Source of the DNA: Monocercomonoides exilis
Lineage: Eukaryota; Preaxostyla; Oxymonadida; Polymastigidae
Direction of reading: 5' to 3'
NCBI GenBank assembly: GCA_001643675.2
Contig: LSRY02000033.1
Span: 372,001 to 436,000, forward strand
Length of the DNA stretch: 64,000 nt
Shown here: positions 32,705 through 47,700 of the stretch, piece by piece
How positions within the stretch are numbered: the first letter of the stretch is position 1
Layout: the number at the start of each line of letters is the position of its first letter
Made by a program: the position numbers and the translations under genes
The notes under the pieces: model-generated
The model's input: the letters and a program-made list of their open reading frames with translations, nothing else
The model's database searches: none
What the model was told of the DNA's origin: nothing

Positions 32705-35700
32705 ATGTCATTTGCCAAAACTCTTTTCACTGTACAAAAAGGAGAAGAAAATGACATTTTTGGATATCTGGATGAAGAAAAGAATAAAGCAATCTCTAGT
32801 CTCAGTACATATTTTTCGTTGCCAAACGAAAAATCGAAGCAAGATTTGAAATCTGGGATATGCTTTGTTGATTCTCAAGAGATACAGATAACAGATGAAC
32901 AGCAAGCTCTTATATGCGCTATAAGTTCGCATTTTGTATGCTTATCGTGTTTTTATTTGTGTAATTAAAAAAATAAAACGAACATTTTTATTTTTAATAT
33001 ATTTCCTTATTTCTCTGTGGAAAATAAAATTTAACAAATGATACTTGGACAATCAGCGACTCGATGAAATTAAAACAGCTCAGTTATTGCATCATTTCAT
33101 TCAAGAAGTCTGGAAAAGAGAAGTCTGTCATTTATTTCGAATTCACAGGATTAACATTCCGTTAATGAATTTGATTTTCTTTAGATCGATCCAAATAATA
33201 TGAAAGAATTTATCAACCAACTTTTTTTGTTTTATTTGAACGAGAGGCATAGCCTCTTGGAATTGTTCACAACATTAATTTTGAAAGCAAATAACACTGA
33301 CGACATACTCTCAGAAACAGTTGGAGACTATTTAAATCAAATTTCAATTCTTCTTACTCCACCAGAGAAAGAGGAGGAGGTAAATATCCCACCTTCCGGA
33401 GAAGCATTGGATGGACTTTCTGTTTTTTCTCCTCCTCAATCACCTGCAAAGAATTCAACTGCAACTCCATTTGGAAACGACTCAGCTTATTCAAAACATT
33501 TATCAACATCTTCAATCGAAGAATTAAAGAAATTTACATCATTTGGACCATCTGATCTTCTTCATCCTTTGGATTCGCATCAATTGACAGGATTTGTTGG
33601 ACTGATTGTCTCATGTATAGACTACATTCTTGACATAGATCTTTCGCCAACAGGAACTTTTGGAGCAATTCCAGAGAAAGCCAAAACAAGTACGATAACA
33701 TTAGGAGGTACGTCAGCTGGATCATCAGCTGATTTTTTATCGGTTCTGGAGATGCCCTTTGACCGCGATACTTTTTGTATCTCTCTTTTACGAGAAATCA
33801 GCCTTTTGTACGATGCTCTGTTCCTGGTGTCATACACAGACTTGTGTGCAATGCGAGCAAAGGATTACTCCACCGTGATCCGAAAGACCTCAATGCTGCA
33901 CCACAAACTATCTCTTTTCATTGAGAGGTACTACATGCCTTCTTCCACACATGCAAGCACTTCACAAACGCAAGGTATCTCTTCCAATACAAACAGCTTT
34001 GGACAGTTCTCTTTCACTTCACTGCTTTCAGCTCCGTCCACTGCTCCAGAAACTGCACATTCACCATCGTCATCTGATTCTGCTCCTGCGATGCCTTCAC
34101 TCAGCACCAAAGAGATATCTACTGCAGTCCGAGCAATCCAATTGCGTGCGTCGCTTGTGCTTGTGGAAGCGATGAAGCTGGAGTGCGCAATGAACATAGA
34201 GAAGACATTCGCACCACCTCCACCATCAGCTCTGGAGTCATTGGCATCTGCAGGCTCTTCTTCTGACGTGCCGCATCTTTCGCGCCGCTTGTCGTCTTTG
34301 CCTCCGTCTGCTGCGTCGCTGAGCCGGCGAACTTCATCACTTAACAGCAACAGCAGCAATGCGAGCGCGTACAGCCTTAGACTCAGTCGCATCCCTTCTC
34401 TCGTCTCACTGTCTGCGCAGACGCTGAGCAGCTATTTTTCACCGAATGCTATTCAGTCGTTTTCCCCTTCTTCTGCAGATTCTCCGGATGCATTACCATC
34501 CACTCGTACCAAATCATTCAAAGCCCTCACTTCGCCACGTGCGAGCACGCTTTCAGGAAAGAAAGCTCTGAATGCACCACAATCAGATCTTTCGTGCAGG
34601 AGCAATGACAGCAGCAATCCCCAAGGCAAAACACTCAATTCCTCTTTGAATGACCAGAGCACGCTTTCCTTTGTGCTCAGCAGCGAACACAGAAAGCTGA
34701 TCTCAGACTGCTTTGCTCAGTGGATTAAGGCTAGCCCCAGTTTTGATGGCGCATATGGCTCAGGACTTGAACTGGGATTCAAATCATTCGGAGAATCTGG
34801 AGCTTCCACTCTGTCTTCGTCATTGCAGCCTTTTGGCTCGGAATCACTTTCATCTTTTTCCTTATCCTCCTCCGCCTTAACATCTGAAGCTTCTTCTGGT
34901 TCTTCCTCTGCCTCCTCTTTATTTGCATCATTTGGTTCCACCCAATCAGTCATTTCGCCGTCAGCTGCTGCTTTCGGTTTTGACAGGCTCGACGCGAATG
35001 CAGCTGCATGTGCATCTTCTTCTGTTGTTGCATCGGTTGGCTGCGTCGCTTGGAGCTGTTTGCTGCTGAAGCACATTCAGTGCGGTCTTCTGGATGACTG
35101 TGTGGATGATGCGAGTGCAGGCGGAAATGCCTGTGGAGAGAATGAGCTGGAAAGCAACGGAGCCAGGCTCGAAAGAGCGAACAGCGTCCAGTTAGCTGCA
35201 TTTGGGGCAGGCGGAGCAGGTTCCAGCGATGGCACGCCGATGGAGTTTGAGAGCAGGCTATATGGGCAGCAAAGATCTTCGCCGCTGTCTTCTCTTCCAC
35301 CGCTTTCTTTGTCGCAGTTGGATCTGACGGATAGCGACACAGAAGAAATGGTTAGTGACAAGACACAGATGTCAACAGTGGATCTGATTTACTGGCTGAT
35401 AAACGCTTCGCTGCTGCGCAAGCCGTTTGAGTATTTGCTGGAGCGGCTGAAAGACGAAGAGGCAGAAGAAAACGAAAGCGAGTGGTGTTTGGCGGGAGAT
35501 AGGCTGAGCGGAAAGGAAGGCAGCGGATTGGGCGAAGATACGAGCGAATGGGATGATGCTGTTCTGTTGTTTGATGTGTGCAAAGGAGAGAAAGATGAAT
35601 CAAACAAAAGAAGGAAAAGAGCAAAAAGCGGAAAATTTGGAAATCTGTCGAAATATGGAGGATATTCTTCAGTGTTTCGGAGGTCTTCGACACACAAGCA

Positions 35701-38700
35701 AGTTCTCTTTGGGTTCAAAAACGTGTTGTTGGAACTGATTTGCGTCGTATCGTCCACGCTCCGCGCTTCAAAACTGATTCTGCCTTCAATTCTGTCACAA
35801 ATTCCAGAAGACATCATCAGCATTATCCAGCAACACGATGCATCTCTAACACTTCCTTCGCCTTCTCCCAGCGCTGGCCCTTCTTTCCTCGCCTCTTCGC
35901 AACCCCCACCCACCCTCGGATCTTTGCTGACATATCTTTCCGAAGCCACTCGCATCAGCATCCCGTCTTCCACTGCGCTTTCGTCGCTTCTTTCTGTGGT
36001 GACCCATCGCCACCCGCCGCTGGCTGGGCTCTATTTCGAGATGGCGCTGAGCCGCCCGTCTCTGGCGTCACTGCTGTCGGAGGAGACAGCTACATTCCCC
36101 GCAGACTGCCTGCCTGCAGCGCGGCTGCTCGCCTCGCTTTCGCAGGATGCACAGTCAGCTGTGCGTGTTTGTGAGTTCATTGGCAGGATGGATGGATGTG
36201 CTGTTGTGGTGCCTGTGTCCTATCTGCTCCGCGGCAGAGCCAGTTTCGGGTGGAAGTCGATGGACGCAGACGGGAAGGAGCTCAAATGGGACGATGGAGA
36301 ACAGGTAGGCATGCTGGGCAGGACGGCAGGATGGCCAGCTGAGGAACTGAAGAACGACGACTTCGGAGGGTATGCACAGGCAGAGCTAGAGGCGCTACAA
36401 GAGAAAGCTGCGCTGCTTGAAGAGGCACTGCTGAATGCCCAACATGTACCTTTTATCAGACTGCACGAAGAATTCCCAGCTGCGAGGCATCTGATCATCC
36501 CCTCGGGATACGAAGGACAGATCATCGGATACGCCCCGCTGGCACAGGCAGCCGAAGACCCAACTCCGCTTTCCTTCACTTTGCCTCTTCCTTTACACTT
36601 CCTGAACGCAATGGGTCTTGTTGTGCAGTTCTTTCCGCAGTCACCTTATTCTGGTTGGCCTTTCCTTCTCCGCCCTTTCTTTGCGCTTTCTGCCGCCCAA
36701 TCGCCAGCTGATATTCTAAATCCACCAATGCAAATGGCTGAATCTTGCTCTTCATGGCAAAAGATCATAGCTAAACAACCAACTTCTTCGCTTTCCACAA
36801 CACATGCTTCTCTTCTCCTCATCCACTCGCTTATCCGTGCTCATCCTCCGATTCACAAAGTGATTGACCAACAGCTTTCTTCTGCATATGCTTCCATATC
36901 AAATGATTCTTCTTCTTCTCTAAACACTTCAAATGCTTCTTCTATCTTCGATAGCTCAATTCATTCATCCAATCAGTCATCACTTCAATTTTCATTGACA
37001 TCATCATTTTCTTCCACAGTCACGTCTGCATCCTCGCCTTCTTCAGCATCATCTTCCATCACTTCGCAAACACACAACACCCTTCAAACGCTGTCCCGCC
37101 CTGTTTCTGTGGCAAATGTGTGCATCTTACTCATTCACTCCATATCATCCCAGCTCACTTCATCGTCTGTTATCTCTTCTTCCTCCGAATCTGAGCGCAA
37201 ACAGCTTCTGGCACTGTCTTCTCTCGCACTTCGCACTCTCATTCTCCTCGTTCCTTGCTGGCTACCCTTTTGCCGCTCGTCCTGCTGCCCTAGCCAATTT
37301 GTGACAGGAAATGGTACTGCTCTGCCTGAAAGTGGGGTGTATTCGATTGAGCGAAGAAAAAGCGAAGAGATGGAAGAAGATTCAAAAAGCGTTACAAGCA
37401 CCTCTACATACGCAGAACGCTTCAATTTGCGATCTGCCACAATTAAAACGAACGTTGCAGACAGAATTTCCATTGAGATCAATCGAATGAAGGAAACGTT
37501 TGTCTCACTGTTCTCTGCACGTAACGTTGAGCTCAATACTGTTATTCATGATGCAATGAGCATCGTAACTTCAACCGAATCCAAAATGGGGTCTTATCAG
37601 ACGCTGCTGGCTTTGTTGAGGCTGTGCCGTGTTGTTGCCTCTTCTGCAAGATGCATCAAGCTGCCTGCGCTTTCTCTTTATTCAATTATCAAAGAAGCCT
37701 CAACAGCACCAAATACATCAGCAACAAGTGCATTCACTTCTTCTTCTTCTTCTTCTTCAATTCCAGTTCCTTTGAAACAAGAGGAACCTCAGCAGCTTTA
37801 TTCACACACTCCATCATCTACTTCAGCATCATCGTCCTTGCCATTAGATCTTTTGTCTATTTCATCTTTTAATTCACAGCTATCTGTAGACTCACTCCTC
37901 GCTAGCTTTCCTTTGAGCAACCCTTCTGTCCTCCTTTCTGAGATCAATTCTATTGTACGCCGCGATGTGTTTGTGATGATTCCGAATGTGTGGATTCACC
38001 ACAGCAAAGAAACGGAGCTGCTTTTGATGCTCCGATGCGCCGACATGCTCCGCCTTGTGCTCCAGTCGCTTCCGATTGAAGTTGCAATCTCAAACAGAAA
38101 GAGGAGAATCAAAAGAATAAAGCTGGAAGCAGCAAGAAATGCAAAAGCGAAGGCTGAAGGTGCTCAACTTCAGACAGGAAGACTGCGCGAATCAGATGAC
38201 TTCGGAGAATATGATGATGGAGTTGAAGACATGTTGTTGGCTTCTGTTGAAGATAGAATAACAGCTGACGAAAAGGAAAAACAACTCTTTCCATCGCGCG
38301 AGACAACTTCCATGGAGAATGTGGCGATTGCAGCCTTAACGAAAAACATCGACTTAAATCAAAATACTCGAACAAGAGCAGCACAAACATCTTTTCTGCA
38401 ACAACAATCAAAAAATGCTCATTTGCAGAGTTTCCATTCATCCCCCAATCCTCTCCACCAATCGCGTGCTGAGCTTCTTGTCTCCCTCAAAACTGACCCT
38501 GTGCTGCAGAAGACGCTACTCGCGCTGACGGCATCAGGCGGCCTTTCGATGAGCGTCGCAGAGCAGCTTTCGGCATCTGGCCAGCAGAACATCGCGGCTG
38601 TGCTGGAAGAGACGGTTACAGCCTGCTTGGAGGTTGTGGAGATTGTGCTGATTTCACTCGAGTTTGACTGGAGGGAAAAGGAGAGCTCGCGACCAAGCGA

Positions 38701-41700
38701 GTCGGCTGTGAAGGAGCAGGAGGCGAAAGTCAGCGAGATGATGAACGGAATTGGCTCCGGATCGAATGCAGCAAATATCGGAACAGCAGCTTCATCAGCA
38801 AACGGAAGTGCGAAAGGAAAGCAAGCAAATTCGTCCACTTCGGCTTCTGCATTGAGAGATTTATCACAATTTGAAAGGCTCATTCTCACTTTTCTTGTTG
38901 ATGTGCCTGCACAAAATGACTGTATGATCACAAAACAGACTGAACACAAAGAAACAGCAGCCAGTAAACTTCTGAAGGAGCTACTTGAAACAAGAAATCC
39001 AAATGATGCATCTGCATCATCTTCAGAAAGCTATTTAGCACATTCAGGGCAAACACACAAACAAGAGTCTTGCGAATGGCTGCTTGTGATAGCATCATAT
39101 ATTGCCTACCAGTCCAACAACAAGATTTCTACTGTCTCAACAAGAATACTTACTCATCTGTGCCGCATGAGTATACGATTCCCTCAGTTGCCTCCGCTGA
39201 TCCGCTTTTTTGGCAGCGAAAAGCACGCGATGCTTCTGAAAGACGCGATTGTTCTGAGATTCTCCGATCCAAACACTCCACACTCAGTTTCTGCTGCTGT
39301 GGTGGAGTTTATATCAGCTGCAATCGACTATCAGCCGTTGCTGGCGAAGCTGTTTGTGGAGAACGTGCTTCAATACGACGACAAAAATAGAAATGGCGGA
39401 AATCTTTCTGAAAATAACACCACAAATTATGCAGCAAACACTGCTAACGTTTTATCAGAGAATTCATTTTTGGGCTTTTCTTTGTCACTTCTCTGCGATC
39501 ATTTAGAAGAAACGGCTGACGAAAGGCCTGCGCTACTTGCTGGAACGATGCTTTTGCTCCGAAAGTTGTGGGGGAAATGCGATGTGTTTAGTGCAGCAGT
39601 TGATGCACTGGCTGAACATGAAGGCTTTTGGAAAGCTGTTCAGAGGATTGCAGAAGGAGTTGGAAAGAAGCTGATGATGATGAGCGGACGAAGAGAAGGG
39701 AAATGGGCATGGAAAGGAAAAGATAAAGAGAGTTCAGAAGAGAAGGTACCAGTTGAAGGCGAAGGAAAATTAAAAACTGAAAGCAACAATAATATCATAG
39801 ATGAACTGAGGATGATGAGAAAACAAAAGTTGAAGTGGCAGCCTGTGCTTACACCGTCATGCCTTCTCAGTGCGTATGCATCAAATGACACACAACGCTG
39901 CGCTCAGCAAAGAAATGCCAGCAAAAATGGGAATACCGAAGATTGTATTGATGCAAATGAAAATTCAGAAGACTCAATTTTGTTTCGAACTTTGCGAAAT
40001 TTGCTGAAGAAATGGGATTTCGGGGAAAAGGGAGATTTTTCCATAATAAGCGCGTTGCTTAGAGGTAGCAACGGTTCCAATTCTATTTCAACGTCGAATC
40101 AGATAACAAGAAACGGTGATCTGAATATTGATAGTGAAGTCCTACAGCGACTTGTAACATCCCAAAGAGAAGAAGAGAAAAAAATTGAAGAGATCGATAG
40201 AACAGAAACGATGGATGCGGAGCAAACAAAGGGGCTTGCAGAAGACAGACACCTGAGGGAGATGAGAAGAATGAGGAAGGAAATCAGAGAGGCACAACGC
40301 AAGAAAACCAGAACAACAAGCAGAGAAAACAATGGGAATGGTATGAGTGAAGATGAGGATGAACTTGGCGATGCTTCTGAATCATCATCTTCTTCCTCTA
40401 ATGGATTTGACATCGACTTTGAAGAAGATGACTCAAGCGATGGTATTATGTGTGAAGAAAGCAGATTAAATAAAGATTTAGCAAATAAAACAGGAACAAA
40501 AACGAGACAAAACAATGGAAATACTCATCTACCAGAAGATGCTTCACATATATTTGATAGAACATTGGAAGAAGAGCTGAAAAGAAAAAGTCGTTCTTTC
40601 TCATTTGCATACGAGAGCACTCCATCGACCTCAAAAAGCCCGAAGCCTCAAGTTATGCCAACTCTCATCTCCTCACCTTTTAACAATACATCGATACAAA
40701 GCCAGCCACTTTGGACACCAACGCTTTCTTCATCGTCTTCTGTCTACAGCAACAACGAGGAGAACATCGACGATGCGTGTGACGAGACAAATGGATTTTA
40801 TACGGAGGCAGCAATATCTTCAGTGCAGAAGTTAAATGATCAAAACCAGAATGCGATGTTTCTCGCTGGCTCTTCGTCTTCATCTTCTGCTCGTCACAGT
40901 CCCACCGCGTTTGCCTCGCTCTCGCCAAAAAGAACAGCAACTGCAATGAAGCGGATGCTGAGAGCGACGTGCCATCTTTCTGCACTCGAAACAGCGCGGA
41001 GTGTGGCGTTTGATCTGATAACAATTGAACTCTCGCTGATTTCAAGAGAGGCACAGCAGTCAATTCTTCGCGTGCTGCTTGAAGGCGAAAAGGCGATGGA
41101 AAACAACCAAAAAGCGACTGCGTCTTCGGCAACGAAGCCGTCTGACAAACTTCTCTCTGAAGTGTACATCAACAAGGCGTTCAAACTGCTTCGCGACGCT
41201 GAGCAGCGGATGAAAAATGTGGTTGGCCCGCTTCTTTCGCCTGAGTATCTGACAGAACTGACGGAATCCGTGACAGAATCGATCTCCGCCGAGCCATCAT
41301 TCCGTTCGCTTCTGTCGATTGTTTGCAGAATGAATGGAATCGATCTGGATTCATATCACTGTGCACACTCAACGCCTGAACGCTCGCTGTATTCTGGCGA
41401 TACAATGTTTGAATTCCACGCAAGTTATTTCGAAAAGGCTCTGATGATGGGATGCTTTGAAAATTCTGGTTTGAATTCATTTAGTTATTATTTAATTGTT
41501 TTTAATAAATAATTTTCTTTATTCTTTTTTAAAAAAATTGATTATTATTGTTATTCATAATAATATTATTTCCTTTAAACAAATTTTAGAAGTTTCCAAT
41601 GAACTGCTCAACGTGAGCACTTTCCCCGTTCGCTTCATTCCGTATTTGATGCGCCTTTCGAATGCTTCATCATTCCGCCGTAATTCGCGAATCCGTACTT

Positions 41701-44700
41701 TGGCTTCGTGGAAACGATTTGTGTCGACTGCAGCGCTGTGCAGATCGATGATTCCGGTGCAGCCGATATGGAAGCGCGACTCGAATGAAAATGAAAGCGA
41801 AAGCGAAAGGGATGGAAAAGCGAAACAGGGGAGCGATAGTCAATCTTCTGCTGCTTCAACAATCGGTCCTGATACGTTTGGCTTATCTTCTTCACAAAGT
41901 TATACAATGCAGGATGACAACCCTTCTTCTTCTTCTTCTTCTTCTTCTTCCAATTCAAATTCCCCTTCGCCTTCTCAAAGAGTTGTTTGTCCTTCTCCTC
42001 TTCTTAGAGCTGTCTTTCGTTCTTTAGCTGAGGGCACTCCACTCGAAGTGTTCAAACCTCTCTCATTAATTCAACAATTTTCTTCTTCTGCTGCAACAGC
42101 TTCTGCTTCTAATTCCAGACAATCAGACTTTGCTCCCTTTGAACTTATTCCTTCAACAACTGTGCATTTGCTGTGTGCCATCATTTTGGGAAGGATCACA
42201 CACATTTTTGCGAACCTTTCGCATAGCACCGACGCAGCAAAAATGTTTTCAGAGGGAAACAGATTCAGATCTGCTGACAGAGCTTTGAAAGAATTGAATT
42301 TCAGGAATAATTCTGATAACTCCAAGAACATTTCTGGTTCTCAAATGAACTCCAACAAACATAGCAGCAAAGGCACTTCTGTGTTTTCGTTCGAAGAGCG
42401 ACTTGCTGAACAAAGTGTTGCCGAAGCTGTGTTCTTGTTAAAAGCCTCAGAAAGAGCAGAAAAAATAGCGCCGGCCTCGTCAGATTCATACACTTTTTCA
42501 AGAAGCGGGAAAGGCAAGTCAACACAAATTCCTTTCTCTTCGCATTTTCTCCGAGCGGTTGTGGAGCAAAAGGAAGCTGCCAAGCAAAAAGTGACTGAGC
42601 TTATGAACGAGCTCCTGATGGTTGACGATGTTGGAAGACTGGCGCAGTTTGATGTGCTTTCGTCGCTTTTATCGCTCTTCGCATTTTTAGTCAGTTTATG
42701 CGAAGAATGCCCAAAGCCAATGAATGCAACGCACTACTTCCTTCGTTTTAGTGTTGAATCGGAATATGTTCCTGTTGATGAAATTGTGAGCGAGAAAGCG
42801 TATTCAAATAATTCAGCAAGACAAAGATGCATATTACCTCTGCAGATGCAGTTGGATCAACAAATAAACAGAACAAGTGTTGGCTCACAGACTGAATCAC
42901 AACAAGGCAAATCGTTGGAAATCAGCCAAATGGAAAGAACCAATCGATCAGTCAAGATTGTCAATGAATCTGTTCCGTTGTTTCTGCCAAGCAACATACC
43001 ACTTCCTTCCCCTTTTCAGAGCGATAGCTCGTTTGTTTTCCTCAAACAAACTTCTTATTCATCTCCAGTCCACCACGCGCTTTCCATCCGTCTCCTTTCT
43101 GCTTCATCTGTGCCTCCTTCACTCAACATCTACTCTTCCTCAAAACAAGATTCATCGAATCAAATATCCGCAACACCGACTAATTCGCAAATCAATTCTT
43201 CGTCTGCTGCTGCTTTCGACTCTCTTCTGTCTCTTCCATACTTCAGCAGGCTGACATTTGCTCCGTATTCCCTTTCCCGCCCAGCTTCTTTCCCGAAGCC
43301 GTCAGTTGCTGGACTTCCACTCTCTTTTGCTGTCTGCCTTTTCACTCAGCTTGCCAAATGTTTTGCTGCATGTTTGAGGTGTCTGTTTCCATTGAAATCT
43401 CGCCATCTGTCCGCAATCGTGTCAGCAATGACTTCACTTGTCCATCTACTCCCTGCAATTCCTTCAGTTGTACCGCTGATGAAAATGGACGAGCAGCAAG
43501 GTTTTACTCAAAACACTGCAAATTCTGTTGAAAACGTTCAGAGTACCTCGTTCGACTCTGCTCTATCTAAATCATGCAAAAATGTGGATATGCATTCGTA
43601 TGAAAAATATCAAGATAATTTTGCATCTCCAGTCATTAACGCGGCTTCTGATGCATCTTTTGCTCAGTTCTTACAGCCGACTAGCTTTGCAGATTTCGAT
43701 GAAGGACGATTGATATCTCCGATGAATCAGATGATGAGTGAAACTTCTACTTCATCTTCAGCCTCCATCCTCCAAACACACTTATCTTCTGTCACTTCTT
43801 CCATCGCTTCTCCAAAGCCAGCTGCCCGCAGGCCTCACATCTCATTTTCTGTGAATATTATTGCTGATCCAACAACTCCCCATTCATTTCCCACATTTGC
43901 ACCTGTTCCGCTTACAAAAAGCTCGGAACCTATTAACTTGGCCAATCAATCTCCTCATCTGATGAACAGTTATCACTCTTCGACGATTAACTTCAACACG
44001 CATACAGAAGAGAACGAAGGCGTGAACAACAAAAAAACAAGTGGTCACTTTGGAAACTCTAATCAAAATGAATGCGAATGCGGAAATCAATTTTCGGATA
44101 GCATTTACAATCTGCTCGTTTCTTCAGAGAATGATTTTTCTGTGTTGGATGATCGCAATGATGAAAGTGTTTCGAAACTACCATCAATCGAAGAGGATGT
44201 TTTGATGCAAAGGATGTTTTTCACTGCATTTACATCGGAGAATCACCGCTTGGATGAATCATTAATGAATAAATATTCTCAGTCATCATTTCTGACAGAC
44301 AAGGAAATGAGTGATAAACTCATAAATCAGCCTTCTCAACTTGTTTTATCTTCACAATCATTAACTTCTTATCTTGTTTCCAGACATTTCCCCATTTTCC
44401 CAACATTGTATCATTACTCTCGCTTTATTCAGCGCGTTGCCTTTAACGTTACAAGAGGTTGCATTGCGCTATTAAACTACAACACGCCAATGGCACCTCT
44501 GCGGCCAGGTTTGAAGATGATCGCATACACTCTGATTGTCTGTCTGATTCAACGCATTCTTTTCAGGCGATGCACCATCATCCCCGACATTCCACAAGGA
44601 AAGGAGAAACAGCCCATTGACGAGGAAGACTGGAACGATTCAATGCTCAAAGCTCCGGATGGCACTCCATACGCCAATGGATCAGGTGGTTATGCAAATC

Positions 44701-47700
44701 CGTCTGCTATAAAATTTGATAACCGTATGGGCTCGTCCATTCCTTCGGCCACGAACACACTTAACTTGTTTTCAAAAACGGCGGATAATGCTTATGAAAA
44801 TGAATTAAAACGGTTACAAGAAACGCCAAAAAGAAGTTCATTAACCGCGGATAGTGAAAACTCAGATATAGTTTCATGTGCAAACGAGGAGAATTGTCCA
44901 ATCAACTATAGGCAGATCATCACGCCGCTTAGCTTCAAAGGAATTATTCATTGTCTTCGATTGGACGAGCCAAGCACGCTTTCTCAGATCTTATCTGGTT
45001 TGAATATTCCCATATCGAATATCAAGCCACTTTCTTTTCTCAGAATTCCATATGACATTCCAGCAAATTCTGAAGAAACTTCCAACTTTAATCAGAAATT
45101 ATCTTTATATCCGTCTTCTACAAATTCTGCGTCTGCACAAGAAACTCCTTTCTTGCAGATGAATTCTGCTTTCATTAAATCTTATTCTACTTTTTCTCCC
45201 GCATCTCAATTTAATTTTCGCTTTGTGCAATTGAATTTGGATCTTATCCAATCTCTTCTCGTTGCCCAGCCTTTTCTGGCTTCTTTCTTTTTCAATGCAG
45301 GTCTTATCAACAAACTGAAAGCGATTGCAGATAATCTGCTTGGTACAATCAAGGAAGAACACAAAACTTGGGACAAAAGCAGGCTGGCTGCATACGGAGA
45401 TGAAGAGAGTGACTTATCTCAGATGACGCCAGCTTATTTCAGAGAAGAATTTGCCCAACAGTCTCGGCGAACGACATACCCAACGACGAATCTTCGTGCC
45501 TTTGACTCCGCTCAATCCGAAGAAGAGTTTCTGACTCAACCTTTTAATACGCCGACGATACCATACCTTCCAAACGGAGAAATAAACACTCAACACAGAA
45601 TTTGGTGCTTGATTCTGAGTGTTATCACTGCTTTCATACATGCTTTGCTTATTCAGCACAATTGGAAGAGCGTTGAATCAGCAATAAATTTTAAATTGAA
45701 GGGCAAAAATTGCTACGGAATGAGAGCAATTGATACTAAACTTGGACTGAAAGGAGTCAAAGCCTCCATTGCAATTGGGACACATTCAAATGGATCATCA
45801 TATTCTAATGACTCTGAACTCCCACCACTCATATCTGTTCTGAATGAAATAACAAGATTTGTGAATGAGCGGCTGCTGCTGATACTTCCCTCTATCGTCA
45901 GAAAGACTTATCCATATAACCATTTTACGATTGATGGACTGATTGAAGCAAGGCTGGTAATTTCTCTTGTCATAGCCATTGCACAACTTTCTAAGAAATG
46001 CGGTGAAGACACTATGAAACGAGCGCAAAGTGGAATTGATAGAAAATCACTTGGAAATAATGGAGGAAGCAGAAATAGTATGTTTGCTGAAGACGACTAC
46101 AATTATTCACCGAAGGAACAAGAAAAGGAAGATGACTCTTCTGAATCAAACGAGAGTGAAGTTAGCAATGGTAACGACTCATTGAACTATGGAACTCATA
46201 AATCGAGGTTTCTTCAAAAAGGAGATCTTATCGCAGAAGAAAGGAGACTCAGAGCCATGAAATACTTCCACGAAGATATCCAGAACTTAGCTTCACCAAA
46301 GAGAATAGAAGCTGTTTGGATGCAACTAGGGCAATCAGACGAAGGAACTTCTGAAGCGATGTTTGCTTCCTTACACAGAGCATATCCATGGACGCATCCA
46401 TCTGCATTTTTGTCAGAAATGGCGTCACAATTGACTTCGCAAAAGTTGAATTACATTTCTCAAACGCAATTTATCAACGATTACTCAAAAGATCTACCGA
46501 ATATTTCTCATGGCAAGTTGAAAAGATCGTCAGAACCAATGCAGCTATCTGGTCCACTTAGTTATTTGTCATCGACATTCCCGGCTCAATCTTTGGTTTC
46601 TAGTAAAAAGAATCGATTGAAAAAAACATATACAAAACTAACTCTAAATCGCATAGCAGCACTTGATGGCTCCGACTTCATTTTCGGTCTGACGGCGCTT
46701 CCGTCGCACCAGAAATCAGCTATGCGATCAATTCAATCTTTTCCCCGGCCTCTTCTTCCTCTTCACCCTTCAATCATTTTAGCTTTGAACGAGCTGTTTG
46801 CTTCTTTGATGCACTATTTGTCAACACCCACTTCAGTTCTCAAGGAACTTCTGCCAGTCACTTCTCAAGAAAAGGCTTCATCACTTGATCCATTTGCACA
46901 ATCGACACATTTGCTCCATTCGCAGATGCCAGAGCAGCAGTCTGTTGTTGTATCTACCATTTCTGCTCCATCTTTTTACTCTCTTTCATCCAATGCACTG
47001 CCAACAGGCTCGCTGTTCCGATCTTTGGGCTTTTCATCTGTACTTGGTTCATCGGCTTCCCGCTCATCATCAACTGGATCTAGCCTGTTATCAGATGTTC
47101 AAGCAACAGGCTCCATTGCATCTGTTGGTACATCAACAACTTCATTTACTTCTAATTCTGCTTCATCTACGGTGCTCTCATCGCCTTTCGGAGAAACGAT
47201 CATTTCTCTAATTACAACTATCATTGAACAGATTATATGCTACCTTCGAATAATCAGTCCAATGAAACTCGAGCAGCCACCTTTGCCGAAGAGACGACTA
47301 ATCATCAATGATTCGACACCATCTTCCATCGAAAATGATTTCCATCACAACAAAATAGAGCGTATTCTTCCTGAAGATTTAGCAAGAAAGAAAAAGAAAA
47401 CATTTGCTGAAAAGTCTTCCAATGAAGAAATGAAATCTTTATCAAACGATGAAACGTCTTCTTTATCTTCAATGGTAACATTACATTCAGATATACCAAA
47501 ACCTCTGAGAGTTCAACCATTTTCAGAAACACAGCAGTTTTTCAAAGATATTCCAGATATACCATGTCTTCTTTTCCTTCCTTTGACAAGCTTTTCCCAC
47601 ATTTCCACAATCCCTCCATTCACAATTCCGATATGCCTTATTCTCTCATTCATAGACTTTAACACTACATCACTCAGAACTCTAAGAAGACATCCAATAT

